A stretch of DNA of 64,000 bases from Ruegeria discodermiae (GCF_030758345.1 NZ_JAVAMO010000001.1:1116001-1180000), one strand, 5' to 3'; positions 38,677-47,053 are shown, numbered from the stretch's first letter. Numbers and translations: made by a program. The notes: a model not told the origin generated them from the sequence alone.

Positions 38677-39268
38677 AGCGCCAGAGAAGATCTGGGACTA
38701 CTGCCCCGAATGTGGGTCGGAGAATTATCATGGCGGCTATTATACCCGCACCTTGAGGCTCTGCACTGACTGCGGCCAAGACTGGCACACCGACATTGAT
38801 TACACCGAGGTCGTCGGAAAAAACTTGCGGCCTCTCCGCGCCGATGCCCGCCCCACCGCGCAGGTGAAGGTCAAGCCGCTGGAGTGGTGTAACTCGGTAG
38901 ATGGTCGGGGCCAAATCGCCGTAACTGAAGTCGGTCAATACGCCGTCTTTGACGAAGGGTCGCCCCGCTGGGCTTTTTCTAAAAGAGGCGGATACACCTA
39001 TCACCCAACGAAAGATATAGATGAAGCCAAAGCCACAGCCCAAGCCGATTACGAGAAGCGCATCCTCTCGTCCCTCGACACCCAGACAGGGCTGAGGGAG
39101 GCGGCGCGGGTGCTGCGAGAATTACGCGAAACGCTAGAGACAATCGAATACTGCGCGAAAAACTGCATCAAAAGTCCCGGGCAAAAGTCAAACTTTGAGT
39201 TGGCACAGGTCGGCAAATTTAAAGTGGATACCGCCCTCCGCGCTCTGGCAGAGGAAGGTGACCGATGA
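38663..39268 (+). CDS. Zinc-ribbon phage protein with PLEW module
   Basis: The 201-residue product starts with a zinc ribbon (YCPECGSENYHGG and LCTDCGQDWHTD), followed by a module VKVKPLEWCNSVDG to DIDEAKATAQADYEKRILSS that recurs in many phage early proteins. A C-terminal helical domain follows (EAARVLRELRETLETIEYCA). Function unknown. Confidence 0.7.
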   Translation: MTTDKAPEKIWDYCPECGSENYHGGYYTRTLRLCTDCGQDWHTDIDYTEVVGKNLRPLRADARPTAQVKVKPLEWCNSVDGRGQIAVTEVGQYAVFDEGSPRWAFSKRGGYTYHPTKDIDEAKATAQADYEKRILSSLDTQTGLREAARVLRELRETLETIEYCAKNCIKSPGQKSNFELAQVGKFKVDTALRALAEEGDR

Positions 39269-39498
39269 CCCTCTATCTGCGAGCAGCATTCATGTACCTC
39301 TTCGGCTGCATATTGTTTCCCTACGAGTGGATATTGCAGCAGCGCCGTGCAGTTTCCATGGCCTACCGGCTCAGCATTGGAGTCGTTCACACCCAGGTCA
39401 AGCAGGCGTTCTGCAAACACGTAGATGTGGACATCCAAGAGGACGACTGCACCTACACCTGCCGGAAGTGCGGGAAGATCGAGAGAATGGATATCTGA
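39265..39498 (+). CDS. Small protein with hydrophobic N-terminus and zinc ribbon
   Basis: A 77-residue product: a hydrophobic stretch (LYLRAAFMYLFGCILFPYEW), a basic middle and a C-terminal Cys pair set (CKHVDVDIQEDDCTYTCRKC). Metal binding is likely. Four-base overlap with the previous gene. Function unknown. Confidence 0.65.
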   Translation: MTLYLRAAFMYLFGCILFPYEWILQQRRAVSMAYRLSIGVVHTQVKQAFCKHVDVDIQEDDCTYTCRKCGKIERMDI

Positions 39499-39508
39499 GG
39501 AGAGGGTG

Positions 39509-39712
39509 ATGGGCGAACACGCAGAATATCAGTGGCAGCAAGCTATGTACCGGGGAATGCGCGACCCCAAAACAAAGCGCACGGGGCCAAACCCCTTCAC
39601 AGCCGTGTGCCCGATTTGCGGCAAGAAAACCCGCTCTTTGGCTGGCGATCCGAATGGCGGTCTCAAGCAGCACATGAAGGACAAGCACCCAAACGAGGAG
39701 CCAGCCCAATGA
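39509..39712 (+). CDS. Small C2H2-type zinc-finger protein
   Basis: A 67-residue product. After MGEHAEYQWQQAMYRGMRDP come FTAVCPICGKKTRSLAGD and GLKQHMKDKHPN, a Cys2-His2 finger. The ATG at 39509 is supported by gaggagaggg. Four-base overlap with the next gene. Possible nucleic-acid binding. Confidence 0.68.
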   Translation: MGEHAEYQWQQAMYRGMRDPKTKRTGPNPFTAVCPICGKKTRSLAGDPNGGLKQHMKDKHPNEEPAQ

Positions 39713-40095
39713 CCGACGATCCGAAAGCAGAACCACGACGGATTGAAGCGCTGCGGGAGATGACAGATTCGGAATATGCTGAGTTAGTCCACTGCGACCG
39801 AGAATGGTTTTCGTGGCCCGGCATCGCGTCCATTCGCGCGCGCTGTGAGGCAAAAGCGCAGGTCGAAGGAATCCGGGGTGGGCTCGAATTGTTCTTTCGG
39901 CAGCAAAAGCTTTTCAGCGAATGTCTCGCTCGCAAGCCGACAATGAAGGACCGCCAAGCCCAAAGGGCCACCGTTGCCAAAGTGAATGATCCGCTACGCG
40001 AGGCGCTTCAGGCAATTGCAGATGGGCACAATGACCCGCGCTCGTTGGCAATTTCGACCCTCCGCGCCCTGCTATCTGAGGGAGAGCAGACATGA
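39709..40095 (+). CDS. Hypothetical early phage protein
   Basis: A 128-residue product, mostly helical: IEALREMTDSEYAELVHCDR, SIRARCEAKAQVEGIRGGLE and LREALQAIADGHNDPRSL. The C-terminal REALQAIADG...LRALLSEGE motif recurs in the next gene as REALTEIATG...ARAALSPSE, so the two may share a module. Confidence 0.65.
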   Translation: MTDDPKAEPRRIEALREMTDSEYAELVHCDREWFSWPGIASIRARCEAKAQVEGIRGGLELFFRQQKLFSECLARKPTMKDRQAQRATVAKVNDPLREALQAIADGHNDPRSLAISTLRALLSEGEQT

Positions 40096-40532
40096 CTGAC
40101 TATGACGAACTGTTCCGGGAATTGAGAAAGCTTGAGTTCGATACGACCGAGTTGGGGCAGACGGGTCCAGCCGCCAAGGCCGCCCAAGCCATCGAAGACC
40201 TGCGGGCGGAGGTGCAGCGTTGTCATGAGCGGCTAGAAATCACGCACGTCTGGCGTGTTGAATTCGACGCAGAGCCAGACGACGGTGAGGATTACTCGCT
40301 GATAAAAACAGAAATCCCATACGACGAGCGCGCGACGACAACAGACGGCATCGAATGCCGAGATTGCACGATCCAGTTGCTCGAAGAAGACATAGCAAAT
40401 CTCAGGGCAGATAGAGCGAAGCTGCGGGAAGCACTGACCGAAATCGCCACGGGTCGCAATGCGAAGGGCGAGAAGTCAGATTTCCCCGAGGAGATAGCCC
40501 GCGCCGCCCTCTCCCCCAGTGAGGATGGGTGA
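40092..40532 (+). CDS. Hypothetical early phage protein with coiled coil
   Basis: A 146-residue acidic product with AAKAAQAIEDLRAEVQRCHE, a central ECRDCTIQLLEEDIANLRAD coiled-coil and a C-terminal REALTEIATGRNAKGE. Precedes the SSB gene directly. Function unknown. Confidence 0.65.
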   Translation: MTDYDELFRELRKLEFDTTELGQTGPAAKAAQAIEDLRAEVQRCHERLEITHVWRVEFDAEPDDGEDYSLIKTEIPYDERATTTDGIECRDCTIQLLEEDIANLRADRAKLREALTEIATGRNAKGEKSDFPEEIARAALSPSEDG

Positions 40533-40844
40533 ATGCAGCTATCAACAGTTTCAGGCCTTGTCAGAAAAGTGCAGATAAAGCCACTAAAGGACGGCCAAAC
40601 AGTCGTGAACTTCTGCATTTGGGCGCGCCCCTATGGAACTATGGAGGATGTCAGGGTCGGAATCCATGTTCTCGGCAGACAGGCGAATTCCATCGCAGAA
40701 GTAATCGATGATGACTGTTATGTTACCTGCTTCGGCGGGCTGTTCCCAATCCAGCACACAGACGGGTCATTGGGGCTTCAGATGAAGGCAACGAAGATAG
40801 AGATGCTGGGTGTTCAAGTGGACTACTTGGAGGACACCCCATGA
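40533..40844 (+). CDS. Single-stranded DNA-binding protein-like OB-fold protein
   Basis: A 103-residue product with the SSB-type order of strands: QLSTVSGLVRKVQIKPLKDG, VVNFCIWARPYGTMEDV, RVGIHVLGRQANSIAEVIDD, CYVTCFGGLFPIQ and GLQMKATKIEML. It lacks the acidic C-terminal tip of bacterial SSB. It likely coats single strands for the Sak4-like ATPase. Starts directly after the previous stop. Confidence 0.75.
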   Translation: MQLSTVSGLVRKVQIKPLKDGQTVVNFCIWARPYGTMEDVRVGIHVLGRQANSIAEVIDDDCYVTCFGGLFPIQHTDGSLGLQMKATKIEMLGVQVDYLEDTP

Positions 40845-41086
40845 CCTGGAAGCAAATCAACGACCCTGTGAACCCAGCACCGAGGGATGGGACACCGTTC
40901 TTAGCTGCATGGTCGTACCCCGACCAAGTGGGCATAACAACGGGCGTTACGGTCCTGCACTTCGATGACACCGAAGTACATGGCAACCCTTGGTTTGATT
41001 GGGAGGACCAAGCTTACTTCAACGCGACTTACTTCACCCACTGGATGCCACTGCCCGAGCCACCGGAGGGAGAGCATGATGCCTGA
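40841..41086 (+). CDS. DUF551-like phage protein
   Basis: An 81-residue product. The closing THWMPLPEPPEGEHD is the hallmark of the small phage family DUF551, and the start MTWKQINDPVNPAPRDGTPF with LAAWSYPDQ fits. Function not known. Four-base overlap with the SSB gene. Confidence 0.72.
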   Translation: MTWKQINDPVNPAPRDGTPFLAAWSYPDQVGITTGVTVLHFDDTEVHGNPWFDWEDQAYFNATYFTHWMPLPEPPEGEHDA

Positions 41087-41303
41087 GACAGTTACCGGAT
41101 ACATGTGCGCGACTGATTGGGAATTCGAGCTTGGTGAGGCTGCGGGCGGAAACATTGTCTACGCTTCCGTGGCCGACGCTAAAGAGCACCGTAAGTGCCT
41201 CGATGGCTGCGGAATAGTCGAAGTTAAGGTGACATTCTCTCGCGTCATTGAGAAGGGCAATCGCTGGATAGACCAGCTTGAGCCGAACCCGGAGGGCAAG
41301 TAG
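41076..41303 (+). CDS. Hypothetical early phage protein
   Basis: A 75-residue product. The first two ATGs (41076, 41079) follow ggagggagag. It contains TGYMCATDWEFELGEAAGGN, VADAKEHRKCLDGCGIVEVK, and resembles short DUF-type phage proteins with a conserved CG..VEV strand. Function unknown. Confidence 0.66.
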   Translation: MMPETVTGYMCATDWEFELGEAAGGNIVYASVADAKEHRKCLDGCGIVEVKVTFSRVIEKGNRWIDQLEPNPEGK

Positions 41304-41531
41304 ATGCAGCCCGACCAGATTGCAACCAAGGCCGACGTTGAGGCTGTGCGCCGCGAACTGGCCGACCTTAAGAAAATGCTTGCAAGAGTCGCAGTCTCAC
41401 CGCAGCCGCGATGGATTAGCGCCGATGACTATGCTGAGAAAGTCGGGAGGTCTCTACAGACCGTACGTCGCTGGGCTTCTCTGGGCCGCGTCGAGACCCA
41501 CAAGGGCCTATTCCGAAACCCGGAGGCCTAG
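41304..41531 (+). CDS. Excisionase-like (MerR/HTH_17-type) protein
   Basis: A 75-residue product: a helical N-terminus and then ISADDYAEKVGRSLQTVRRW ASLGRVETHK with a break, a winged-helix pattern of phage excisionases. It starts right after the previous stop and ends convergently on the integrase gene with a 4-base overlap, the usual place for xis. Binding sites would lie between integrase and attachment core. Confidence 0.72.
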   Translation: MQPDQIATKADVEAVRRELADLKKMLARVAVSPQPRWISADDYAEKVGRSLQTVRRWASLGRVETHKGLFRNPEA

Positions 41532-42490
41532 TCGAGACGTTTTGCTAACTCTTCCGCGCTCTCGTTGTAGTAGACCTGAAGCATTCTCAAGTCTGTATGT
41601 CCGACCATCCGTGCCAGCGCCAAAACATCCAACTTCCTCGCCAGAGCCGTAATCGCTGCATGGCGGGAGTCGTGAAACGTAAGGTTCTCTATCTGGGCCT
41701 TATCACGGGATTTCCTGAACAGAACATCCAATTGCCTGCTCGAAAGCCCGAAGACCGGATCCGCATCTGGTAGCTGTTGAAGCAATCGAATGGCCTCAGA
41801 CGAAAGGGGCACATCGCGAGGCCGCCCGTTCTTGGTGTGTTTGAGATGGGCCACCCGACGTTCAACGTCCACACAGTCCCTCTCAAGCCCCGCAATCTCG
41901 CCAGCTCGCATCGCGGTTTCCATTGCAAAAAGGAAGGCGTGAAAGGCGCGTGCAGTCGCCTTCGATAGGTCTTCTCCAGCACAATGCCGCAGCGCCTCGA
42001 CTTCTTGCTGCGTCGGTAACCTGTCTCTTGGCGGTGGCTTCTTGGGCTTAGACACATCGCTAATAAAGTTGTGCTTGATTAAGCCCCACTCCCTACGGGC
42101 TGTATTCAAGACAGATGACATAAGCTGCAACTCGCGGATGACAGAGGCCGGGGCCACTTCCTTCAGCCGCCTGTCTCGCCAATCTGCAAAGTCCTGCGTT
42201 GATAAATCCTCAAGCTGTATCTTCGCGATACTATCACGACCCAGCATTTCGAGCCTGATTGTCTCCCAGCGTGCCCCCCGCTTGCTCGGTGACACTTCAC
42301 GGGCGTAGCGGCCGAACACCTCACCGAGTTGTAGCTTGGAGGCTATCTTTTCTCCGTTCAGTATCTCGTATTCAACCCGGGTGGCCCACTCCTTAGCGTC
42401 CCGGCGAGTCGCAAAGACCTTGGATTTACGCACACCTTTACGCGCGACCTCAGCGCGGTATCCTGTCTTGAGCTTTCGAATTGATGCCAT
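41528..42490 (-). CDS. Tyrosine-recombinase phage integrase
   Basis: A 320-residue product. An N-terminal arm-binding part (MASIRKLKTGYRAEVARKGV), a core-binding domain (about residues 55-150) and a catalytic domain. The catalytic residues are visible: AMRAGEIAGL with the first Arg, LTFHDSRHAAITAL with the H-x-x-R box, MVGHTDLRMLQVYYN with the second His and nucleophilic Tyr. It cuts and rejoins the tRNA-Leu attachment core. Length is complete. Confidence 0.94.
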   Translation of the reverse strand: MASIRKLKTGYRAEVARKGVRKSKVFATRRDAKEWATRVEYEILNGEKIASKLQLGEVFGRYAREVSPSKRGARWETIRLEMLGRDSIAKIQLEDLSTQDFADWRDRRLKEVAPASVIRELQLMSSVLNTARREWGLIKHNFISDVSKPKKPPPRDRLPTQQEVEALRHCAGEDLSKATARAFHAFLFAMETAMRAGEIAGLERDCVDVERRVAHLKHTKNGRPRDVPLSSEAIRLLQQLPDADPVFGLSSRQLDVLFRKSRDKAQIENLTFHDSRHAAITALARKLDVLALARMVGHTDLRMLQVYYNESAEELAKRLD

Positions 42491-42590
42491 GAGTTACGCA
42501 CTTTTGCGGAAAATATGCGTAACTGGTTGCACAGTTTTGACGCTCATGGGAACTCAAAACTTGTGGCAGTGGGCCGCTTGGGCCTTAATT

Positions 42591-42630
42591 TGATAGTTTT
42601 TGATAGTTTTTGATATCAAATGATATCGCC
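42591..42630. repeat. Short repeats between integrase and attR
   Basis: TGATAGTTTT occurs twice in tandem (42591-42600, 42601-42610), followed by TGATATCAAA and the dyad GATATC-aaat-GATATC (42612-42627 approximately). These A/T-rich sequences may take part in integrase or host-factor binding. Confidence 0.45.
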
Positions 42631-42632
42631 TG

Positions 42633-42651
42633 CTGGTGCGGTCGAGAAGAC
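42633..42651. repeat. Right attachment site (attR core) inside tRNA-Leu
   Basis: Identical 19 bases to 2344-2362. It covers the CCA end and 3' acceptor/T-arm part of the tRNA gene, which therefore remains complete after integration. Confidence 0.92.
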
Positions 42652-42720
42652 TCGAACTTCCACGGGTGTTACCCCACAGCGACCTCAACGCTGCGCGTCT
42701 ACCAATTCCGCCACGACCGC
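42634..42720 (-). tRNA. tRNA-Leu, anticodon GAG
   Basis: An 87-base class II tRNA with encoded CCA (42634-42636). The acceptor stem GCGGTCG pairs with CGACCGC, the D-arm has GGAATTGGTAGAC, the anticodon loop is TTGAGGT (GAG), a long variable arm (GGGGTAACACCC) and the T-loop TTCGAGT follow. Its 3' end doubles as the phage attachment core. Confidence 0.95.
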
Positions 42721-42742
42721 ACTGTCAGGCTTGGTAGAGCGG

Positions 42743-42771
42743 CATATAGACGAGGGGTGCGGCGATGTGAA
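42743..42771 (-). promoter_or_regulatory. Candidate promoter of tRNA-Leu
   Basis: On the minus strand TTCACA (42771 to 42766) and TATATG (42748 to 42743) are spaced 17 bases, ending 23 bases before the mature 5' end of the tRNA. Confidence 0.45.
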
Positions 42772-42857
42772 GAGGGAAATACACACTTCAGTTTGATTTC
42801 CCCCCGGGTGCGATCTCTGCTAGCGATGCGGTTGCAGAAATCGCAGGAAACACCGCC

Positions 42858-43517
42858 ATGAGTGACGCGCAGAACCGCCCTATTGTCCAGATTGATGTGG
42901 TCTCGGATGTGGTTTGCCCATGGTGTATCGTGGGGTTTCGGCAACTGGATCAGGCGCTTGGGGAAACCGGGATCGTCGCACAACTCAGATGGCACCCGTT
43001 TGAGCTCAATCCCAACATGCCGCCCGAGGGTCAGAACCTGCGTGACCATATTATGGAGAAATATGGCACATCGGCCGAACAAAGCCAGCAGGCGCGGGAG
43101 CGGCTGACGGCGCTTGGGCAGGGGCTGGGAATTACCTTCAAATTTACCGATGACAGCCGCATCGTGAACACGTTTCAGGCGCATCAATTGCTGGATTGGG
43201 CCGAAACGCAAGGAAGGCAGCACCCGCTGAAGCTGGCGCTGTTTGAGGCCTATTTCACCCATGGCCGCGATATCTCCGACCCGGATTTCCTCGTCGCGGC
43301 AGCGGCACAGGCGGGGTTGGAGCCGGAGGCCGCGCGCGCGGCGCTGGACTCGGGCCAATTTGCCGCCCCGGTGCGTGAGAAACAGCAATTCTGGACCAGC
43401 CGCGGCATCACCGGCGTGCCCGCGATGGCGTTCGGCGGCAAATACCTTCTGACCGGAGCGCAGGGCCGTGAGACCTATGCTGAGGTGCTGCAACGCTGCC
43501 TGGCAGAGGCCGCCTGA
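42858..43517 (+). CDS. DsbA-family oxidoreductase (FrnE-like)
   Basis: A 219-residue product. The active site is DVVCPWCIVG near residue 20, the Cys-x-x-Cys thioredoxin motif of the FrnE subgroup, with the cis-Pro region GITGVPAMAFGG near residue 187. No signal peptide, so it is probably cytoplasmic. The family includes thiol oxidoreductases and isomerases; the substrate is unknown. The aggaaa site ten bases upstream supports ATG 42858. Confidence 0.87.
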   Translation: MSDAQNRPIVQIDVVSDVVCPWCIVGFRQLDQALGETGIVAQLRWHPFELNPNMPPEGQNLRDHIMEKYGTSAEQSQQARERLTALGQGLGITFKFTDDSRIVNTFQAHQLLDWAETQGRQHPLKLALFEAYFTHGRDISDPDFLVAAAAQAGLEPEAARAALDSGQFAAPVREKQQFWTSRGITGVPAMAFGGKYLLTGAQGRETYAEVLQRCLAEAA

Positions 43518-43556
43518 CCCCTTCCCTCGCCCGGCAACGAGGGGTAAGGACAGGCC

Positions 43557-44228
43557 ATGGACTGGATCACTTCAGACGGTTTGACCGATTATGACGAGGC
43601 TGTCGCCTTCATGGAGGCGCGCGCTTCCGCGATTGCGGCGGGCGAGGCAGAGGAATGCATCTGGCTACTGGAACATCCGCCGCTCTATACCGCTGGCACC
43701 TCGGCGCGGCGCGAGGATCTGACCGATCCGGACCGGTTCCCGGTATATGAGAGCAAGCGTGGCGGCCAATATACCTATCACGGTCCGGGGCAGCGCGTTG
43801 TCTATGTGATGCTGGATGTGGGCAGGCGCGGCAAGGATGTGCGCAGGTTCGTGCAGCAGCTTGAGGAATGGGTGATCGCCACAATGGATCAGTTCAACCT
43901 GCGTGGCCATATCCGAGAAGGGCGCGTGGGTGTCTGGATCGTGCGCGATGACAAACCGCTGACCACCAGCGGCGCCAAGCCCGAGGACAAGATCGCCGCC
44001 ATTGGCATCCGCCTGCGCAAATGGGTGAGCTTTCATGGCATCTCGATCAATGTCGAACCAGATCTGAGCCATTTTGACGGGATCGTGCCCTGCGGCATCA
44101 CCGAACATGGCGTCACCTCGCTGGTCGATCTGGGCCTGCCGGTCACGATGGGTGATCTGGATGTTGCCTTGCGCAAGAGTTTCGATCAGGTCATCGGCCC
44201 CCTGCCCGCGCACGCGGCGCAAGACTGA
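43557..44228 (+). CDS. lipB: Octanoyl-[acyl-carrier-protein]:protein transferase LipB
   Basis: A 223-residue product that moves octanoyl from ACP to lipoyl domains, the first step of lipoate synthesis. Landmarks: [15 protein letters not shown] (about residues 36-50), [37 protein letters not shown] with the catalytic Lys and [14 protein letters not shown] with the catalytic Cys. Normal length. It lies 40 bases after the DsbA-like gene and converges on an MFS gene. Confidence 0.95.
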   Translation: MDWITSDGLTDYDEAVAFMEARASAIAAGEAEECIWLLEHPPLYTAGTSARREDLTDPDRFPVYESKRGGQYTYHGPGQRVVYVMLDVGRRGKDVRRFVQQLEEWVIATMDQFNLRGHIREGRVGVWIVRDDKPLTTSGAKPEDKIAAIGIRLRKWVSFHGISINVEPDLSHFDGIVPCGITEHGVTSLVDLGLPVTMGDLDVALRKSFDQVIGPLPAHAAQD

Positions 44229-44247
44229 TAAGGAACCAGACTCGCGG

Positions 44248-45534
44248 CTATAGACCGTCCTGCGCGCTCAAGTTGCGGCTGCTCGGCAAGCGCATGACAT
44301 AGTAGGCTGCCGCGAGATTGAGCGGGATCATCCCGATCAGGGCCGCTTCCGCGCCTTGCACATGCGCAATCATGCCCAAAACCAGCGCCAGCAGAAACCC
44401 CAGAACACCGCTGACGAGATTGGACGCGGCAACGCAGTAGGGCCGGGTGTCATCGGAAGCGGCGTTCACCAGATAGACGGTCTTGCTGACGCTCACCCCC
44501 TGATTAGCGATCGCAAGCAGCAGAAAGGCGGCGCTGTGGGTGGCAAGGTTTCTGAGATCGGGAAAAAATTGCAAGCTCAGCGACAAAAGCGCCCCCAGAC
44601 AGGCAATCAGCGCCGAGACATTCATGGTCAGACGGTCGGATTTCCGACTGAATGCCGGAAAAACTGCACCCCCGATCATCATGCCCAGCGCTCCGGCAAC
44701 AACAAAGGTCGGTAGGCTGGGCGCTGTGTCGGGATGCAAGGCAACGGCGTGAATGGCAAAAAACGGTGTCGCAACCTCGATCGGCGTCAGCAGCATTCTT
44801 GCCACGAGGTACTTGCGAAACCACGTCTGGCGCCCGGCAATCGCAAGCCCGCCGCGCACCTCGTCCGAGAAATTTCTGAAAGCGCCGGTGTCGGTCTGCT
44901 CGGTGCCGCCGGAAGTCGTCTTTGCAGGTTCGCGCAGCATCAGCGCAGCAGCCGCCGACAGCGTCAGCAGAACCGCTCCAACGACAATCAACTCGCTGTT
45001 AAAGCTGTCATCGCCGTCAAAATCCAGATAGTTGACCGACAGATAGGTCGACGCGATCACGCCTAACCCGGTTACAGCCCCGGTCAGGAACAACAGCCGC
45101 GCGCGCGAGGACTGCCAGAGCGAGCGACCGAAAACATCCTGGAAAGCCAGCACGCCCAATCCCTTTCCGACACCGATCAGCGCGGCGGCGAGCAAAAAGA
45201 TCACCACAACCGTCTGCGCGGCGAAATCATCGCGCATCATCGCGACCGCAGCCAGTGCAGCGACGCAAATCAACGTCGAGCACGCCATCACGCGTTTGCT
45301 ATATCGCACGCGGGTCAGGAAGGTCGCGCCAGGGACCTGGGACAAAAACTTGGTGATATTCACTGTCGACAGGATCGTGCCAGCGAAATAGGCCGGCCCA
45401 CCCACCGCAGTGTAGATAAACGGCAGGACCAGCTTTTCGCTGCAAAGCTCGAAACCGACCTGGTTGCAAACGCCCTGTACTGTCAGCGACCCGAAGTTCC
45501 AACGATTGGTCTTGGTATCAAGAGGTACCATCAT
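44248..45534 (-). CDS. MFS-like membrane transporter
   Basis: A 428-residue product with about twelve hydrophobic helices and an MFS-type charge pattern: FLTRVRYSKRVMACSTLICV after helix 2, a central soluble loop (about residues 195-230), and a second half beginning with PTFVVAGALGMMIGGAVFPA and FSRKSDRLTMNVSALIA. The substrate is unknown. Start at 45534 or at the second ATG, 45531. Confidence 0.7.
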   Translation of the reverse strand: MMVPLDTKTNRWNFGSLTVQGVCNQVGFELCSEKLVLPFIYTAVGGPAYFAGTILSTVNITKFLSQVPGATFLTRVRYSKRVMACSTLICVAALAAVAMMRDDFAAQTVVVIFLLAAALIGVGKGLGVLAFQDVFGRSLWQSSRARLLFLTGAVTGLGVIASTYLSVNYLDFDGDDSFNSELIVVGAVLLTLSAAAALMLREPAKTTSGGTEQTDTGAFRNFSDEVRGGLAIAGRQTWFRKYLVARMLLTPIEVATPFFAIHAVALHPDTAPSLPTFVVAGALGMMIGGAVFPAFSRKSDRLTMNVSALIACLGALLSLSLQFFPDLRNLATHSAAFLLLAIANQGVSVSKTVYLVNAASDDTRPYCVAASNLVSGVLGFLLALVLGMIAHVQGAEAALIGMIPLNLAAAYYVMRLPSSRNLSAQDGL

Positions 45535-45671
45535 CCGACATTCTGCACCGTTTCACGCCGAAGAGGTCGGGCGCTTTGTGAGCGATTGTCGAGGTATCGC
45601 ACAGGCCCCGACAGTAAGCTAGCCGGACCGGTGCGCCACCAATGGCCGGAAAGAGTTCGCAGCGACCGGGG

Positions 45672-46148
45672 TCAGGGCAGCGTGATCGCCCCGGTCACAT
45701 CGTTGCGGTAGCTGCCATCATCGCGGGTGCCAGCGCGAAACGCGCCGCCGCCCGAGGCACCGTCCCATTTGCCGGTGCCGCCCTCGACCGACCAGATGCC
45801 GATCGTCAGCCCGTCACGCCCGATCCCCTGCGGCACCCAGCTTAAGATCGCCATATCGCCATCCTGATCGGTGTAATTGCAAACGCCCCCGCCCGAGACC
45901 TGCCCCGACTTGATCATGATCGATCCAAAGCAGGGCCCTTTGACCGTCGCCAACGGGTTCTGCGGATCGACGGCGTCGAACTTTTCATACTCGGTGTGGA
46001 CGTCAACGACGATCAGCGCCTCTGAGACTTGCGTCGTGACCGAGGTCGAAATGGCAATCCCCGTACCATATGCATCAAAAGACTCCGCCCAGGCCCCATG
46101 AGAAAACACAAAAGGAAAAAGAACGAAGAGCAGCCTTGAACCAAACAT
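45672..46148 (-). CDS. Secreted hypothetical protein
   Basis: The 158-residue product has a signal peptide (MFGSRLLFVLFPFVFSHGAW, cleavage probably after AWA) and a beta-rich mature part with two Cys (GPCFGSIMIKSG, GGVCNYTDQDGD) and a Gly-rich end (GTGKWDGASGGGAFRAG). A ggggga site lies about ten bases before ATG 46148. Family not recognised; periplasmic or exported. Confidence 0.78.
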   Translation of the reverse strand: MFGSRLLFVLFPFVFSHGAWAESFDAYGTGIAISTSVTTQVSEALIVVDVHTEYEKFDAVDPQNPLATVKGPCFGSIMIKSGQVSGGGVCNYTDQDGDMAILSWVPQGIGRDGLTIGIWSVEGGTGKWDGASGGGAFRAGTRDDGSYRNDVTGAITLP

Positions 46149-46265
46149 CAAAAAAAATCCCCCAAAAAAATCTTGCGACCCGCCAGTTGAAATAAACGGC
46201 GGCGAGAGCAAGGATATCACAGTTTCAGGTTGAGACCAATTTAGCCGCGGTGCCCGGCAGGGCAA

Positions 46266-46682
46266 TCACTCCAGTGCGGCGCGGATTTTCTCGGCATGTT
46301 GCGCGATCAGGTCGAAATCGCCCATGTTCCCGGGCGGGCGCAGCGACACCCCCTCATGGCGTGGCAGCACGTGGAAATGCAGGTGAAACACCTCCTGCCC
46401 GCCAACCTCTTCGTTGAATTGCTGGATCGTGACACCTTCGGCGCCGAAGGCCCTCATCACCGCATGCGACAGCTTCTGCGTGGTTGCGATCACGGCTGAA
46501 AGCTGCTCGGGCGTGGCATCCAGCAGGTTGCGGCAGGGCGTTTTCGGGATCACCAACAGATGCCCGTCGGCGCGCGGCATGATGTCCATGAAGGCCAGTG
46601 TCTGATCGTCCTCATAGACGCGCGTGGCCGGGATCTCCTCGCGCAGGATCTTGGCGAAGATGTTGTCGGGATCGTAAGCCAT
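46266..46682 (-). CDS. HIT family nucleotide hydrolase/transferase
   Basis: A 138-residue product. The start DNIFAKILREEIPATRVYED and the motif EVFHLHFHVLPRH (H-x-H-x-H, about residues 96-108) define the histidine-triad family, hydrolases of nucleoside phosphoramidates or dinucleotides. Length normal. Standalone gene. Confidence 0.93.
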   Translation of the reverse strand: MAYDPDNIFAKILREEIPATRVYEDDQTLAFMDIMPRADGHLLVIPKTPCRNLLDATPEQLSAVIATTQKLSHAVMRAFGAEGVTIQQFNEEVGGQEVFHLHFHVLPRHEGVSLRPPGNMGDFDLIAQHAEKIRAALE

Positions 46683-47053
46683 GGCGCACCTGAAGTTTCT
46701 GCTAATGCCCCGTTGTTGCCAGCCCGGTGCGCAAGGTCAACCCATGATCGGGTTGCGCCCTTTCCAAACCGGTCTTTTCAAGAGGCGGCACTCAAAGCTG
46801 GCTGCGCGGTTGCCTCTTTGACGGGCCTCTATCCGAAGTACAGCGCGCGCCTGCATCCGGGACAGCACAGGAATTAACTTTACCCGATGCATCGCCCCCG
46901 CCTAGTCTTTGCGCAGGTCGAATGCGTGCAGGATCACTCTTGCGCACAACCGGGTGAGTTGCCCCTGCAGGTTGTGGCGAGCGAAAGACCTGCTGCTATT
47001 CTTCTGAAAATGCCCGACAAAATCCGGGCAGCCTTTCGGAGAGGTGGGGCCAG
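46683..47053. other. Intergenic region without recognisable gene
   Basis: Between the divergent HIT and cytochrome P460-like genes. A short dyad (TGCCCG/CGGGCA with an A-rich loop, about 47009-47028) lies before the cytochrome gene. No tRNA, promoter of obvious consensus or mobile element is seen. Confidence 0.5.

Larger units (their letters stand above)
2344..42651. mobile_element. P22-like podovirus prophage integrated in tRNA-Leu(GAG)
   Basis: About 40.3 kb bounded by an exact 19-base direct repeat (2344-2362 and 42633-42651) that reproduces the 3' end of tRNA-Leu. The content is a full temperate-phage set: integrase and excisionase-like genes, a divergent repressor/Cro-like region, early recombination genes, replication genes, terminase, portal, scaffold, capsid, tail accessory proteins, fibres and lysis genes. 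All recognisable key genes are open, so it may be functional. A Sf6-type small terminase, P22-type portal and gp4/gp10-like tail proteins, together with the absence of long-tail genes (tape measure, tail tube), indicate a short-tailed virion. Confidence 0.95.
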
